A stretch of DNA of 64,000 bases, taken from assembly GCA_965208815.1 (NCBI GenBank), contig OZ242357.1, positions 992,001-1,056,000 on the forward strand, in the 5' to 3' direction. Made by a program: the position numbers and the translations under genes. This DNA comes from Bin55 sp009840545. GTDB taxonomy: Bacteria > Pseudomonadota > Gammaproteobacteria > Pseudomonadales > Azotimanducaceae. Under the pieces are notes generated by a model. That model searched no databases, had not been told where the DNA came from, and saw only the letters and a list, made by a program, of their open reading frames with translations. Positions 7,865-15,984 of this stretch are shown in pieces (the stretch's first letter is position 1; the number at the start of each line of letters is the position of its first letter).

Positions 7865-9262
7865 ATGACCAGCCACAGAGTTTTGTTTCCTGAAGCAGAT
7901 GAGATGCTCGCAATTGAGGATCGGTTGACGAGAATTCTTTCGCAAAAAAAATCCGGTCGCAGCGAAAGTTCTGTCTCCGCAAGGGAGCCCTTATCACAAT
8001 GGCGATCCGAACTCGCCAAATATCAATTTGAAGCCTCTGAAGATTTAGAGCATCTCATGGACTGGGTGATGTCATCACTCGACGACGGGGTCGTTCACAT
8101 GACTCATCCAGGATACATGGGGCTGTTTAATCCTGCGCCGACGTTTCCCTCAGAGTGCGCGGATAGGATTGCTTCCGCTTACAACCCACAAATTTGTGTT
8201 TGGTCACATGCCCCCAAAGCTGTCGAGATAGAGCAGCATGTCTTAAAACACGTCGCGATACGCGCGGGTTTGCCCGAAGGAGCGTCTGGTCACTTTACCA
8301 GTGGCGGTGCAGAGGCGAACAACACCGCCGTACTGTGTGCATTAACGGCTAACAACCCGGAATTCGGTGATCTCGGCGCGAGTGCGTTTCTTGGCCAGCC
8401 GGTGATTTATGCCTCAAAGGAAAGCCACTTGGCATGGTTGAAGATCGCCCACGCGACCGGAATAGGCCGCAAATCGGTGCGTCTGATCGATACAGATGGC
8501 GGCGGTCGAATGAGCGCGGCTGCGCTATCGAAGGCGATAGAAGCCGATATAGTCGCCGGCAACACACCTGTCATGATTGCCGCAACCGCAGGGACCACAA
8601 ACGCAGGTATGGTGGACCCGCTAGAAGCTTGTGCACAGCTTGCCACGGAACACCGCCTTTGGTTTCACGTTGATGCCGCTTGGGGCGGTGCGCTGATCGC
8701 GTGCCCCAAAAACCGTTCTGTACTCGGGGGCATTGAGAGCGCTGACTCCATCACAATTGACGCTCATAAATGGTTTGCCACGACGATGGGCGCAGGTATG
8801 TTCCCATCATCGAAGCCCCATGTCGCGGCCGATGCCTTTCGCGTTTCAGCGAGCTACATGCCGGACAGCAACGCTGAGAACGATTTCTACCTGAATTCCG
8901 CACAATGGTCTCGGCGGTTTTTAGGCCTCCGACTATTCCTCTCATTGGGTGCCGCAGGATGGGACGGTTATGCAGACCATGTCAGTCATGCCCGATCTTT
9001 GGCGGACCAATTTACGCATAAGATGCTGAAGCATGGATGGTCGAAAGCCAATGCGTCGGAAATGGCTGTAGTATGTGTCGTGCCGCCTGAAGGAAGCGAA
9101 GCGGTAGAGGCTATCGTGGAGCGCGTGCAGTCAGTTGGATTGAGTTGGGTCTCGAAAGCAATCTTTGAAGGCAATCCCGTTCTTCGAATGTGCATCACGA
9201 ATGGACGGACATCGGAACGTGAAATAGACTGCTTGGTCAATCAGTTGATCTCGTGTGGATGA
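7865..9262 (+). CDS. Group II pyridoxal-phosphate-dependent decarboxylase
   Basis: 465 residues, full length for the aromatic-L-amino-acid/glutamate/diaminobutyrate decarboxylase family. Seen are the phosphate-binding stretch GHFTSGGAEANNTAVL (about 144-159), the HVDAAWGG motif whose Asp pairs with the cofactor ring nitrogen, and the Schiff-base lysine in TIDAHKWFA (Lys302). The substrate loop HPGYMGLFNP lies near residue 85. It should turn an amino acid into its amine plus CO2; which amino acid is not clear. The start at 7865 lacks a strong ribosome site, and Met14 is an alternative. It is the main cargo gene of the nested transposon. An aspartate 1-decarboxylase or tyrosine/DOPA-type activity is possible. 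Confidence 0.85.
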   Translation: MTSHRVLFPEADEMLAIEDRLTRILSQKKSGRSESSVSAREPLSQWRSELAKYQFEASEDLEHLMDWVMSSLDDGVVHMTHPGYMGLFNPAPTFPSECADRIASAYNPQICVWSHAPKAVEIEQHVLKHVAIRAGLPEGASGHFTSGGAEANNTAVLCALTANNPEFGDLGASAFLGQPVIYASKESHLAWLKIAHATGIGRKSVRLIDTDGGGRMSAAALSKAIEADIVAGNTPVMIAATAGTTNAGMVDPLEACAQLATEHRLWFHVDAAWGGALIACPKNRSVLGGIESADSITIDAHKWFATTMGAGMFPSSKPHVAADAFRVSASYMPDSNAENDFYLNSAQWSRRFLGLRLFLSLGAAGWDGYADHVSHARSLADQFTHKMLKHGWSKANASEMAVVCVVPPEGSEAVEAIVERVQSVGLSWVSKAIFEGNPVLRMCITNGRTSEREIDCLVNQLISCG

Positions 9263-9551
9263 CTCCCGTTGAGCGAGTGAAAAAAGACATGATCTCGGCG
9301 GCTTAAGTCGCCCTAAGAAGGACGCTCGTTGTTTCGATTTGAATGGGGAAGGCGCACATATCTCGACTTTCACAATGTCATGACACGAAAGTCTACGTGC
9401 AATTGAAGATTTCACTTGGCGAAGAATAGTAAGAAGCTGGATAGTAGAGATCTAATTGGGAGATCTCATTGCCGTCTAACTAGTGGTCCAAAAAGACTGA
9501 AAAAATCGAATTGCGTTTAGCGCTCGAAACCAAGTCTGACTTTCTGGCAAC
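9263..9551. other. Short intergenic DNA in the transposon cargo
   Basis: No gene seen. It holds a near-perfect palindrome, GGCGGCTTAAGTCGCC, just after the decarboxylase stop, without a following T-run on the plus strand. Confidence 0.35.
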
Positions 9552-9977
9552 ATGCGAACAAAGGGACGAATCCGCGTCTTCTGTGATCCGTGTATTCGTC
9601 GAAAACTAATTCCAACAGTTCTATGTCGAGAAATGGCCCGCGCCAACGGAACTCGTTCGAAACATGCCCTGGTGGTCCAAGGTCGGCTCGATGGGAGCGG
9701 TCCAGCAGCGGTTTTAGTCGCTGTTGTCCTGCCCATGCACGCAACGAGTGAAATATCTTGGAAGAAAAGGTTCGAATCCAAGGATCGAGACAAAAATGGT
9801 GAAATCGAACGGGCGGATCTCCTCGTCACACTGAGCCCCGGTCTCGCAAAACGGTTTTCTGCTCGTGAAGTGAGAATGCGTGAGCGAGGAATGACTTCAG
9901 CGAATTATCGGGAATTCTTAGAAAGGGATGGTAACGGCGATTCAAAGTTTCGAAATCGGAATTTCGAACTCATCTGA
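9552..9977 (+). CDS. Small protein with C-terminal EF-hand loops
   Basis: Open frame of 141 codons. The second half holds a textbook calcium-binding loop, DRDKNGEIERAD (about residues 78-89), and near the end a second partial one, RDGNGDSKF, about 45 residues later. The spacing suits a paired EF-hand fold. The first 60 residues look less protein-like and the start has no obvious ribosome site, so the true gene may begin later or be a 5'-truncated remnant carried into the transposon. Calcium binding is inferred from the motif only. Confidence 0.4.
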   Translation: MRTKGRIRVFCDPCIRRKLIPTVLCREMARANGTRSKHALVVQGRLDGSGPAAVLVAVVLPMHATSEISWKKRFESKDRDKNGEIERADLLVTLSPGLAKRFSAREVRMRERGMTSANYREFLERDGNGDSKFRNRNFELI

Positions 9978-10229
9978 TAGACAAAGAGCGACGTTGGGCG
10001 CCTTGCATCCACGAAACTCTTAGCCAAGTCATCTCTCGGAGTTTGGTAGTGCGTCACTTTGAAATTTAAGCGTAATTTCTGTAAATCTTAGCTACAATTC
10101 ACAGCTTCACAAACGGAGCAATCATTATGGTCAAAGGACCTAATGGGGAAGTCCGTCCTAATAACCCCAACCTTAGTAAAGAAGTCTATCATGACAATAG
10201 AAGTAAAGGTAGTTGACCCAAGAGGCGAT

Positions 10230-10667
10230 ATGAAATCCAGAATCCTCCAAACTGAAATTGGGACACTTACTCTAGTGGCATCTCCTCAAGGTTTGCAACA
10301 AATCATTCTTGGTGCAGCTGACGATTCGCTCGACGATTCCAACAATCATGAAAGTGCAAAAATCTTGGATCAGACAGAGGAAGAATTAACTGCCTATTTG
10401 CGAGGGGATCTGCGAGATTGGTCGATAAGTATTGATCTCAACGACAGCGGTACTGCCTTCCAAAAGCAGGTCTGGCAAGCGCTACGAAGCATCCCGTATG
10501 GTGAAACTAGGACTTACAAAGATATAGCAGTGCGAATAAAACGTCCCAATGCGGTTCGAGCGATCGGTCAAGCCAACCATCATAATCCCTTGCCAGTCGT
10601 CATTCCCTGTCATCGAGTCATCGGACAGAGTGGCAAACTCGTCGGATACGGCGGTGCTTACCTCTGA
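10230..10667 (+). CDS. ogt: Ogt-type methylated-DNA-protein cysteine methyltransferase, frameshifted C-terminus
   Basis: Repairs O6-alkylguanine by moving the alkyl group onto its own cysteine. The active-site block PVVIPCHRVIG is intact, as is the DNA-binding helix (SIPYGETRTYKDIA, RPNAVRAIGQANHHNP). I start at the ATG at 10230 (MKSRILQTEIGTLTLV) because AGAGG lies just upstream and this matches the usual N-terminus; the frame is open from 10143. The expected end, GGGLPLKQQLLELEARVLYS, is found in the next frame and stops at 10714. A single missing G (GGTGC where GGTGGC is expected, near 10654) makes the protein stop early, after GYGGAYL. It loses about 17 residues of the last helix, so function is uncertain. 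Confidence 0.75.
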   Translation: MKSRILQTEIGTLTLVASPQGLQQIILGAADDSLDDSNNHESAKILDQTEEELTAYLRGDLRDWSISIDLNDSGTAFQKQVWQALRSIPYGETRTYKDIAVRIKRPNAVRAIGQANHHNPLPVVIPCHRVIGQSGKLVGYGGAYL

Positions 10668-10695
10668 AACAGCAGTTGCTGGAGCTGGAAGCCAG

Positions 10696-10770
10696 AGTGT
10701 TGTATTCTCCATGATCGAGGATCCAGAAGGAAACTTGGTCCAGCTGATGCAAAAGTCAACTCCATCCTAA
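10696..10770 (+). pseudogene. C-terminal scrap of a VOC/glyoxalase-type protein
   Basis: In the frame ending at 10770 the sequence reads SMIEDPEGNLVQLMQKS, the usual last strand of a glyoxalase/bleomycin-resistance fold (DPxGN with a metal-ligand position nearby). It directly follows the ogt end and is cut by the IS1595 right copy three bases later. Nothing upstream of it belongs to the same fold. Confidence 0.35.
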
Positions 10771-10785
10771 ATCGCTCATTTGTAT

Positions 10786-11823
10786 TTAAGTGTTGAAATC
10801 CTCTGTCTTGGAGGGACTCAAGACCTCACATTCGCTGAGCGAGGGCTTCCGAACGGCTTGAATCCAGCTTAGATATCCCTGCAGATAACGGCTTGAAACG
10901 CCTCTCGCCTGTCGGTTGACGAAGGACTTCATGCCGGTGTGCATGGCGTTGACTCGTGCAAGGCTGAAATGACCTTCCAGCGACTGGTTGAGCATGATGT
11001 TGTCAGAGATGAGATTCCTTGGTTCCGAGCTAGGAACGACGACGTGGGTGGCGGCCTCCGCATCTCGAGCCACGCTGCGGTAGGTGGCAAGACCGTCGGT
11101 GCGCGGCACCGATCCCTTCTCGATGCGATCCTGAAGGGCTTCCCTGATTTCGTCCTGATATCCAAGCACCTGCTTCAGTCGCGTTCCGTGCCGGTCAATG
11201 GCGGTCAGCACAGACAGATATTCCAGGGACAAGCCGGGTCCCGACGCTTCTCCGCGACGACGCGGGTCGCGCGCAACGGGAGGATTGCCACGCTTCCATC
11301 CCCGGCTACCCTTGAAGCTCTCCCGAAAGTAGGTCTCGTCGATCTCGACGATGCCCTTCAGCGGCTCCGGCTTCTTGCTGCCAAGCGCTTCGAACACCAC
11401 GTTGCGCCAACGCCACAGCGTTCGCGGGGAGACGTCGACTTTTCCATACTTGTGCAAGTCGTCCAGCGATCGATATCCCTCCGCAAGTGCCTCGAGAAAA
11501 ATGGACCACTTCTCCGGCTTGCGCATACGTGCGAACGGCGTGCCCGTCCTTCCGTTGAAGGTGCGTCCGCAGTCTCCCTACGAGACAGGGCGGAATCGAA
11601 AGCGCTGCGCTCCTCGGCTGTCGAAGCCGTGCCGATACGCCTTGTCCTTCCCACAGTGCGGGCACTGTCTGACTTCGGTCATCGACTGGTCGAAATTCTT
11701 GAGGGCTTCCAATCCCTTCCGACTGCCACGCAACGAACGAGCGCGGTTCTCCAGCTCTTTCAACTCTCCCGAGGACATATCGCCCAGAAGATCCAGCATA
11801 AAGGAAAATGTCTGTCTGTCCAT
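10786..11823 (-). pseudogene. IS1595-family transposase with in-frame stop
   Basis: The frame runs from MDRQTFSFMLDLLGDM (11823) to the stop at 10786, but a TAG at 11578 interrupts it. Before the stop is the N-terminal zinc-ribbon half (CPHCGKDKAYRHGF); after it come DCGRTFNGRTGTPFARM, the winged-helix region, and the DDE domain with VEIDETYFRES and a later SARV-type stretch. Between the halves the expected second cysteine pair is damaged (RFRFRPVS, stop, GDCG where family members have RCxxCG). Both halves are in the same frame, so this is a nonsense or small-insertion lesion, not a shift. The element is unlikely to move by itself. Confidence 0.8.
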
Positions 11824-11919
11824 AGACAACTTGGCCTTGCAAATCAATCGCTTGCAGCATATATGGGGTCGATTTGCCCCGTTTTCAACACTTCTATGGA
11901 TGCCTTCCGTTCAACAGTC

Positions 11920-12134
11920 TAAATCAATTCATTGCATTGCTCCAATTCGCTTCCATTTCAATAGCGACGAAGTGGCAGTCGGACTTCGCGTACTTCTATT
12001 CGACCTGTTTGCGAGACGGCTAATGCGCTCTGGCCATGATGGCATCCGAGGACTAGGTCCCAATCTTAACTGCGAGCTCGTGGCTCTAGTGTTGAAGCGG
12101 GTTGTCCCGGTCCCGGAATCTGTCCGTTCTCCCA
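11920..12134 (-). ncRNA. Candidate bridge RNA/seekRNA of IS110 copy 2
   Basis: Identical to the copy-1 region. The target guides fall at 12088-12096 and 12065-12071 (minus strand), and match the rejoined IS1595 end TTCAACACTTAACT on both sides of the CT core. Limits are approximate. Confidence 0.6.
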
Positions 12135-12157
12135 TCGTCACTGCGAGTTTTGCTCCG

Positions 12158-13207
12158 TCATGCGGCCATTGACTGCTCTCTCATGCGCTGTCGTTGGGGA
12201 TCGTACCGAGTGCCGTGGCGAATCATCGACCATGCTGTTCGGGCATTGCGATTCGCCAGCTCCACAGCGACCCCCTTCAACGACTTCTCCTTTACCCGTC
12301 GCGCCGTTCCCGGGAAATTCCTGCCCCCGTCGCGAATTCGATGGCCCAGCACTGCGAACGCTCCTTCGAAGAGCAACTTGCGCAACAGTGGATCGCCCTT
12401 TTTCGTGATGCCGACCAGTTTCTGCCGTCCTCCCGTGGAGCGCTGCTCGGGAACCAATCCAAGGCTGGCCGAGAACTGGCGCCCGCTGCGATACGCCGAC
12501 CCGTCTTCGAGGACGGCAGCGAGGTAGGTTGCGGAGAGCACCCCCACTCCGGGTATTTCCTCAAGTCGAAGGCTCGCTTCGCTCGTCTTGTGCCAGGTCA
12601 GGATCCTTGCGTGCAAATCGTCGATCGATTCCTGAAGCCGCTCGATCACGGTCAGAGCGGGCTCTTGACTTTCCCGCAACACCGAAGGCAACGCTTCGAT
12701 GCCCATTCGCAATTGTTCCGCAAGCTGCTCGAATCCCTTCGATCCAGGAGGTGCCACCACGCCGAACTCCGCAAAGGCCGCACGCACGTGATTGACGTTC
12801 ATGGTGCGCTGCTTGATCATTGCCTGACGGGTTCGCTGCAGAGACAGCAGTCCCGAGGACCTCTCGCTTTTCACGGGGGCGAAACGCATGTTGGGCCGCT
12901 GCGCGGCCTCGCAGATTGCCTCCGCGTCGTGAGCGTCGTTTTTCTGCCTCCTCACGTACGGCTTGACGTACAGGGCCGGAATCAGGCGCGCGTCGTGACC
13001 CAACGCGCCCAGCTGACGACACCACCAGTTGGCGCCCGAGCAGGTTTCCATCGCCACCGTGCAAGGATCCAGCTTCGCAAAGTACCCGAGTACTTCACTG
13101 CGTCGCAAGGCTCTCGATTCCACACGCCGACCTTCTTGATTGGCGCAAAAGACGTGAAACGAATTCTTCGCCAGATCCAGCCCGACCGTTCTTACAATGT
13201 TGTCCAT
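12158..13207 (-). CDS. IS110-family (IS1111-like) transposase, copy 2
   Basis: Identical 349-residue protein to the one at 6227-7276, with the same complete DEDD set (Asp11, Glu54, Asp91, Asp94) and C-terminal serine domain. Identity over the whole element, while the host IS1595 copies have diverged, points to recent movement or gene conversion of the IS110 element. The two copies form a long perfect inverted repeat that could invert the 4.3 kb between them. Confidence 0.95.
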   Translation of the reverse strand: MDNIVRTVGLDLAKNSFHVFCANQEGRRVESRALRRSEVLGYFAKLDPCTVAMETCSGANWWCRQLGALGHDARLIPALYVKPYVRRQKNDAHDAEAICEAAQRPNMRFAPVKSERSSGLLSLQRTRQAMIKQRTMNVNHVRAAFAEFGVVAPPGSKGFEQLAEQLRMGIEALPSVLRESQEPALTVIERLQESIDDLHARILTWHKTSEASLRLEEIPGVGVLSATYLAAVLEDGSAYRSGRQFSASLGLVPEQRSTGGRQKLVGITKKGDPLLRKLLFEGAFAVLGHRIRDGGRNFPGTARRVKEKSLKGVAVELANRNARTAWSMIRHGTRYDPQRQRMREQSMAA

Positions 13208-13295
13208 GGATGTCTTCCTTTCTTGTTAGTGAAAACAATACGCTACCATGCCGGTAGCTGGAAGGCATCCACACCATCTTAACTACAAATGAGCC

Positions 13296-13303
13296 AACCG
13301 AGT
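13296..13303. repeat. Right 8-bp target duplication AACCGAGT
   Basis: Directly follows the right IS1595 end; partner of 6131-6138. Confidence 0.75.
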
Positions 13304-13441
13304 ATCCAGCATTTTCATAACACAGGTAATTCAGCTTGGAACTTCACTTGGTCGAAACACGAAGAGGAGCGTGGTGAGACAAACAGCAAGACTCAACAGA
13401 ATCGCGCAACGGTTATTCAAGAAAGAACAGTCAATGTATGT

Positions 13442-14197
13442 TCAAGATATTTGAACTACGAACTCATTGTCCCGCCAATCAGGAGGCGGAGACTCACAAG
13501 CGGCACTTGCGTAGTGCGCCGATATTGTCCTACGAAAGTCGCTTGTACGATTTCGGCCAGAGCCATGAACTAACAGGGGATGAAAAAAGATCGTGTCCCC
13601 AGGATTCATTTCTATGTGGACAGGTTGGGAACTGAGAGTCTTGCTGATTCCGTAGAACTTGAAATTGACGTATTCCCAGTCTGGAATCTCATGTTCCAGC
13701 AGACCAAGTCTGTGCGATTCCGGAATCACAGCTAGACAGCCGTTTGCTCTGCTGGTAGAGGAAATCGCCGTCCACACAGCTACGATTCCTTCAGGGGGAC
13801 GGATCCTGAAATAGCGCAAGTCCTGGTGAAGTGGATGCCGTCCGTCGACTTCCGGAGGCTTGTTGAAGACATTTGTCACAATCGAGTAGAGGTCTTTCCC
13901 AATCAAGCTACGTGCCGCATCTAGCATCGCAGAATTGTGAACATACGACATCAGCACCTCGTCGTTCTCAAAGCTCAATAGCTTGTTAATAGCGTGTACC
14001 GACGATTGGGGCTTCACCACTCCTTTCGCCACCATTACGTCTTTCATGAGTTTCATCCCATCAACAGGCTCACGGGATTCATTGGCATACTCGAGAAAGC
14101 GTTCATCGCACCTACTCAAACACTCGCGATCGACTAAGCCTTCCAGGACCAGATATCCCTGTGAACGATAGGACTCGATTTGAGATGGACTCAACAT
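13442..14197 (-). CDS. Phytanoyl-CoA dioxygenase (PhyH) family protein
   Basis: 251 residues, Fe(II)/2-oxoglutarate-dependent oxygenase. The iron triad is visible: His124 and Asp126 in HPLHQDLRYF and His211 in PLLVHGSG, with Arg223 (FRRTIS) placed to bind 2-oxoglutarate. No signal peptide, so cytoplasmic. PhyH proteins hydroxylate acyl-CoAs or small metabolites; the substrate here is unknown. It is divergent from the enoyl-CoA hydratase/SDR pair, suggesting a shared promoter region (14198-14297) and pathway. Its last codons and downstream DNA recur as a relic at 1621-1726. Confidence 0.88.
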   Translation of the reverse strand: MLSPSQIESYRSQGYLVLEGLVDRECLSRCDERFLEYANESREPVDGMKLMKDVMVAKGVVKPQSSVHAINKLLSFENDEVLMSYVHNSAMLDAARSLIGKDLYSIVTNVFNKPPEVDGRHPLHQDLRYFRIRPPEGIVAVWTAISSTSRANGCLAVIPESHRLGLLEHEIPDWEYVNFKFYGISKTLSSQPVHIEMNPGDTIFFHPLLVHGSGRNRTSDFRRTISAHYASAACESPPPDWRDNEFVVQIS

Positions 14198-14297
14198 TGA
14201 TCAAGCAATCCACCAGACCCTACGATTTTACGGTTGGTTGAGAAAGACGTGCATTTGCGCTGGCTATCATGGAAGCGGTTTTACAAGGGAATCACCG

Positions 14298-15212
14298 ATG
14301 TCTTATTCAGACGTAATCTATGAAAGCGAAGGACGCCTGGCGACTATCACGTTGAACCGGCCCGAGAAGCTCAACGCTCTCAGCAACAACCTTCGCGGAG
14401 AGCTGATGGAAGCGATGAGGGACGCGGAAGCCGACAGCGAAGTGGGCGTCATCATCCTTAAAGGTGCTGGAAGATCGTTTTCCGCAGGGTATGACTTGTC
14501 TCCATCAAGAGCAGCTTCAGGGGACGAATACGTTGATAAGCGTTCAAAACTTCCGTACACGGGAAGCACTCATCCCGGAGCTACACAATGGGCTCGGCAT
14601 GTAGTCATGACTAATTGGACGATCTGGGAGCTCGGAAAACCCGTAGTCTGCCAAGTCCATGGACACTGTTTGGCAGGTGGAACAGAACTAGCTTCAGTCT
14701 GTGATTTCAGGATTGTCGCTGAGGATGCGTCAATTGGCTATCCTCCCGTAAGAGCAATGACCACAATGGACATGATGTGGGCACCCTGGTTTCTTCCTCC
14801 CGCCAAAGCTCGAGAATTTGCCTATGTTGGTGACTCATTCTCGGGTCGAGAGATGTGGAGATTGGGTTGGGCAAACTATGCAGTTCCGTTAGACGAACTC
14901 GATGAATTCTCTGTTAATTTTGCGCAGCGAATGTCCCACATTGACAATGAAATGCTCATGTACTCCAAGAGGGCAGTCAATAGACAGTACGAAACTCAAG
15001 GCATTCGCGAAGCTTTGCATTCCGGAACTGAAATTCAAGCTCTGAGCGCACAACGAGCCGCTTCCGCAGAATGGGGTCGTCGGGTTCGCGATGAGGGACT
15101 GAAGGCTGCTCTTGAATGGCGCGATGGACCCTTCCGTGATTTTCGCGGCGCTTATGACAGTGCACCGAAAGAACGCGCTGTTGCCGGAATGGAGAAGAAG
15201 TCCACCGAATGA
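14298..15212 (+). CDS. Enoyl-CoA hydratase/isomerase family protein
   Basis: Crotonase fold. The oxyanion-hole segments are visible as RSFSAGYDL (about 60-68) and CLAGGTELASVCDFR (about 118-132). The start at 14298 (MSYSDVIYE) follows AAGGGA by about 8 nt; the frame is open further upstream without support. It overlaps the next gene by ATGA (15209-15212), so the two are translationally coupled. Length, about 304 residues, is longer than a minimal crotonase owing to an extended C-terminus (ALEWRDGPF). A close paralogue lies at 41348-42280, sharing IGYPPVRAM, MDMMWAPWFLPP and AVNRQYE. It likely hydrates or isomerises an unsaturated acyl-CoA. Confidence 0.88.
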   Translation: MSYSDVIYESEGRLATITLNRPEKLNALSNNLRGELMEAMRDAEADSEVGVIILKGAGRSFSAGYDLSPSRAASGDEYVDKRSKLPYTGSTHPGATQWARHVVMTNWTIWELGKPVVCQVHGHCLAGGTELASVCDFRIVAEDASIGYPPVRAMTTMDMMWAPWFLPPAKAREFAYVGDSFSGREMWRLGWANYAVPLDELDEFSVNFAQRMSHIDNEMLMYSKRAVNRQYETQGIREALHSGTEIQALSAQRAASAEWGRRVRDEGLKAALEWRDGPFRDFRGAYDSAPKERAVAGMEKKSTE

Positions 15213-15979
15213 GACGCTTCACGGACCGCGTCGCCTTGGTCACCGGAGCGGCGAGTGGCATCGGTCGAGCATTGGCAATTCGACTCGCTCATGAAGGAGC
15301 AGCGGTCGTGTGTGCAGATTTGGACGAAGATAGCGCGAAAAACGTTGCGGAAGAGATTTCGGGCCGTGAACGTAAGGCGTATCCACTGAGGTTGGATGTC
15401 ACCGATGAACAGGCCGTAAAGAATTCGTTATTGATCACTGAACGTGAGTTTGGAACGGTAGATGCACTGTTCAACAATGCGGGAATTGGCGGACGAAGTT
15501 GGGATTTGACAATCTCTGTGAATTTGTCAGGTGTGTTCTACGGGCTGACTCATGGAGCGTATTACATGGCGAAGAACGGAGGTGGCGTGATTGTCAACAC
15601 TGCTTCAATCGCAGGTCTTTTGGCGCTGTTGCCTGTAGAGACACATACCTCGCCACGCACTCCTGAGGCAAATGAAGGAATTAGTAGCTATGTTGCCGCA
15701 AAGCATGGAGTCGCTGGATTGACGAGACAATTCGCTGTCATGTATGCACACCAAGGCGTCCGAGTGAATGCGGTTGCGCCGGGCTACATCGAAACTCCCA
15801 TGACCCAGATGATTCAAGACAACCAAGAACTTCGGGAATTCCACGAGAAACTGCATCCCATGGGACGACTCGGCACCGCCGAAGAGATTGCTGGAGTTGC
15901 GGCTTTTCTGGCTAGTGCAGACGCCAGTTTCATCAACGGAGCAGTGATTCCGGTGGATGGCGGATATTCAGCTCGTTGA
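15209..15979 (+). CDS. Short-chain dehydrogenase/reductase
   Basis: 256 residues, classical SDR. NAD(P) glycine motif TGAASGIG (13-20), NNAG, catalytic Ser in NTASIAG and Tyr/Lys in YVAAKHG, and the end motif GAVIPVDGGYSA. An Asp after the second strand (CADLDED) favours NAD. Coupled by a 4-base overlap to the hydratase, so it probably oxidises the hydroxyacyl-type product of that step. Confidence 0.9.
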   Translation: MRRFTDRVALVTGAASGIGRALAIRLAHEGAAVVCADLDEDSAKNVAEEISGRERKAYPLRLDVTDEQAVKNSLLITEREFGTVDALFNNAGIGGRSWDLTISVNLSGVFYGLTHGAYYMAKNGGGVIVNTASIAGLLALLPVETHTSPRTPEANEGISSYVAAKHGVAGLTRQFAVMYAHQGVRVNAVAPGYIETPMTQMIQDNQELREFHEKLHPMGRLGTAEEIAGVAAFLASADASFINGAVIPVDGGYSAR

Positions 15980-15984
15980 AGTTT

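Larger units (their letters stand above)
11893..13279 (-). mobile_element. IS110-family element, IS1111-like, copy 2 (inverted)
   Basis: Reverse complement of copy 1 apart from a single instead of a doubled 28-base right end. CT cores at 11891-11892 and 13278-13279. It lies within the right terminal repeat of the IS1595 copy, at exactly the same base as copy 1 in the left IS1595 relic. Confidence 0.85.
6139..13295. mobile_element. Nested composite-like transposon, IS1595 ends with IS110 insertions
   Basis: The unit is bounded by inverted IS1595-type termini (18 bases, differing only at the outermost base) and flanked by the direct repeat AACCGAGT. Inside are a left IS1595 relic, cargo (PLP decarboxylase, EF-hand protein, ogt-like gene and a VOC-domain relic) and a right IS1595 copy. 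Each IS1595 is interrupted in its outer terminal repeat by an identical IS110/IS1111-type element, in opposite orientations. The two IS1595 copies differ in sequence, so they are related elements rather than fresh duplicates. Inversion between the two IS110 copies could have flipped the interior without leaving a trace. Reading this as a composite transposon is inference from end structure. Confidence 0.65.
10773..13295 (-). mobile_element. Right IS1595-family element with IS110 inserted in its end
   Basis: Left terminal repeat CGCTCATTTGTATTTAAG from 10773, transposase pseudogene on the minus strand, then the right repeat TTTTCAACACT broken at 11892 by IS110 copy 2 and resumed at 13280 as TAACTACAAATGAGCC. 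Removing the IS110 restores a terminal repeat that matches the left one over about 24 bases with one mismatch. The base pattern of the rejoined repeat (GTAGTTAAG) equals the far left end at 6139. Confidence 0.75.

Noticed and set aside
10127..10216. 29-codon frame with a good GGAG site (MVKGPNGEVRP)
   Set aside because: Too short to support; overlaps the upstream open part of the ogt frame.
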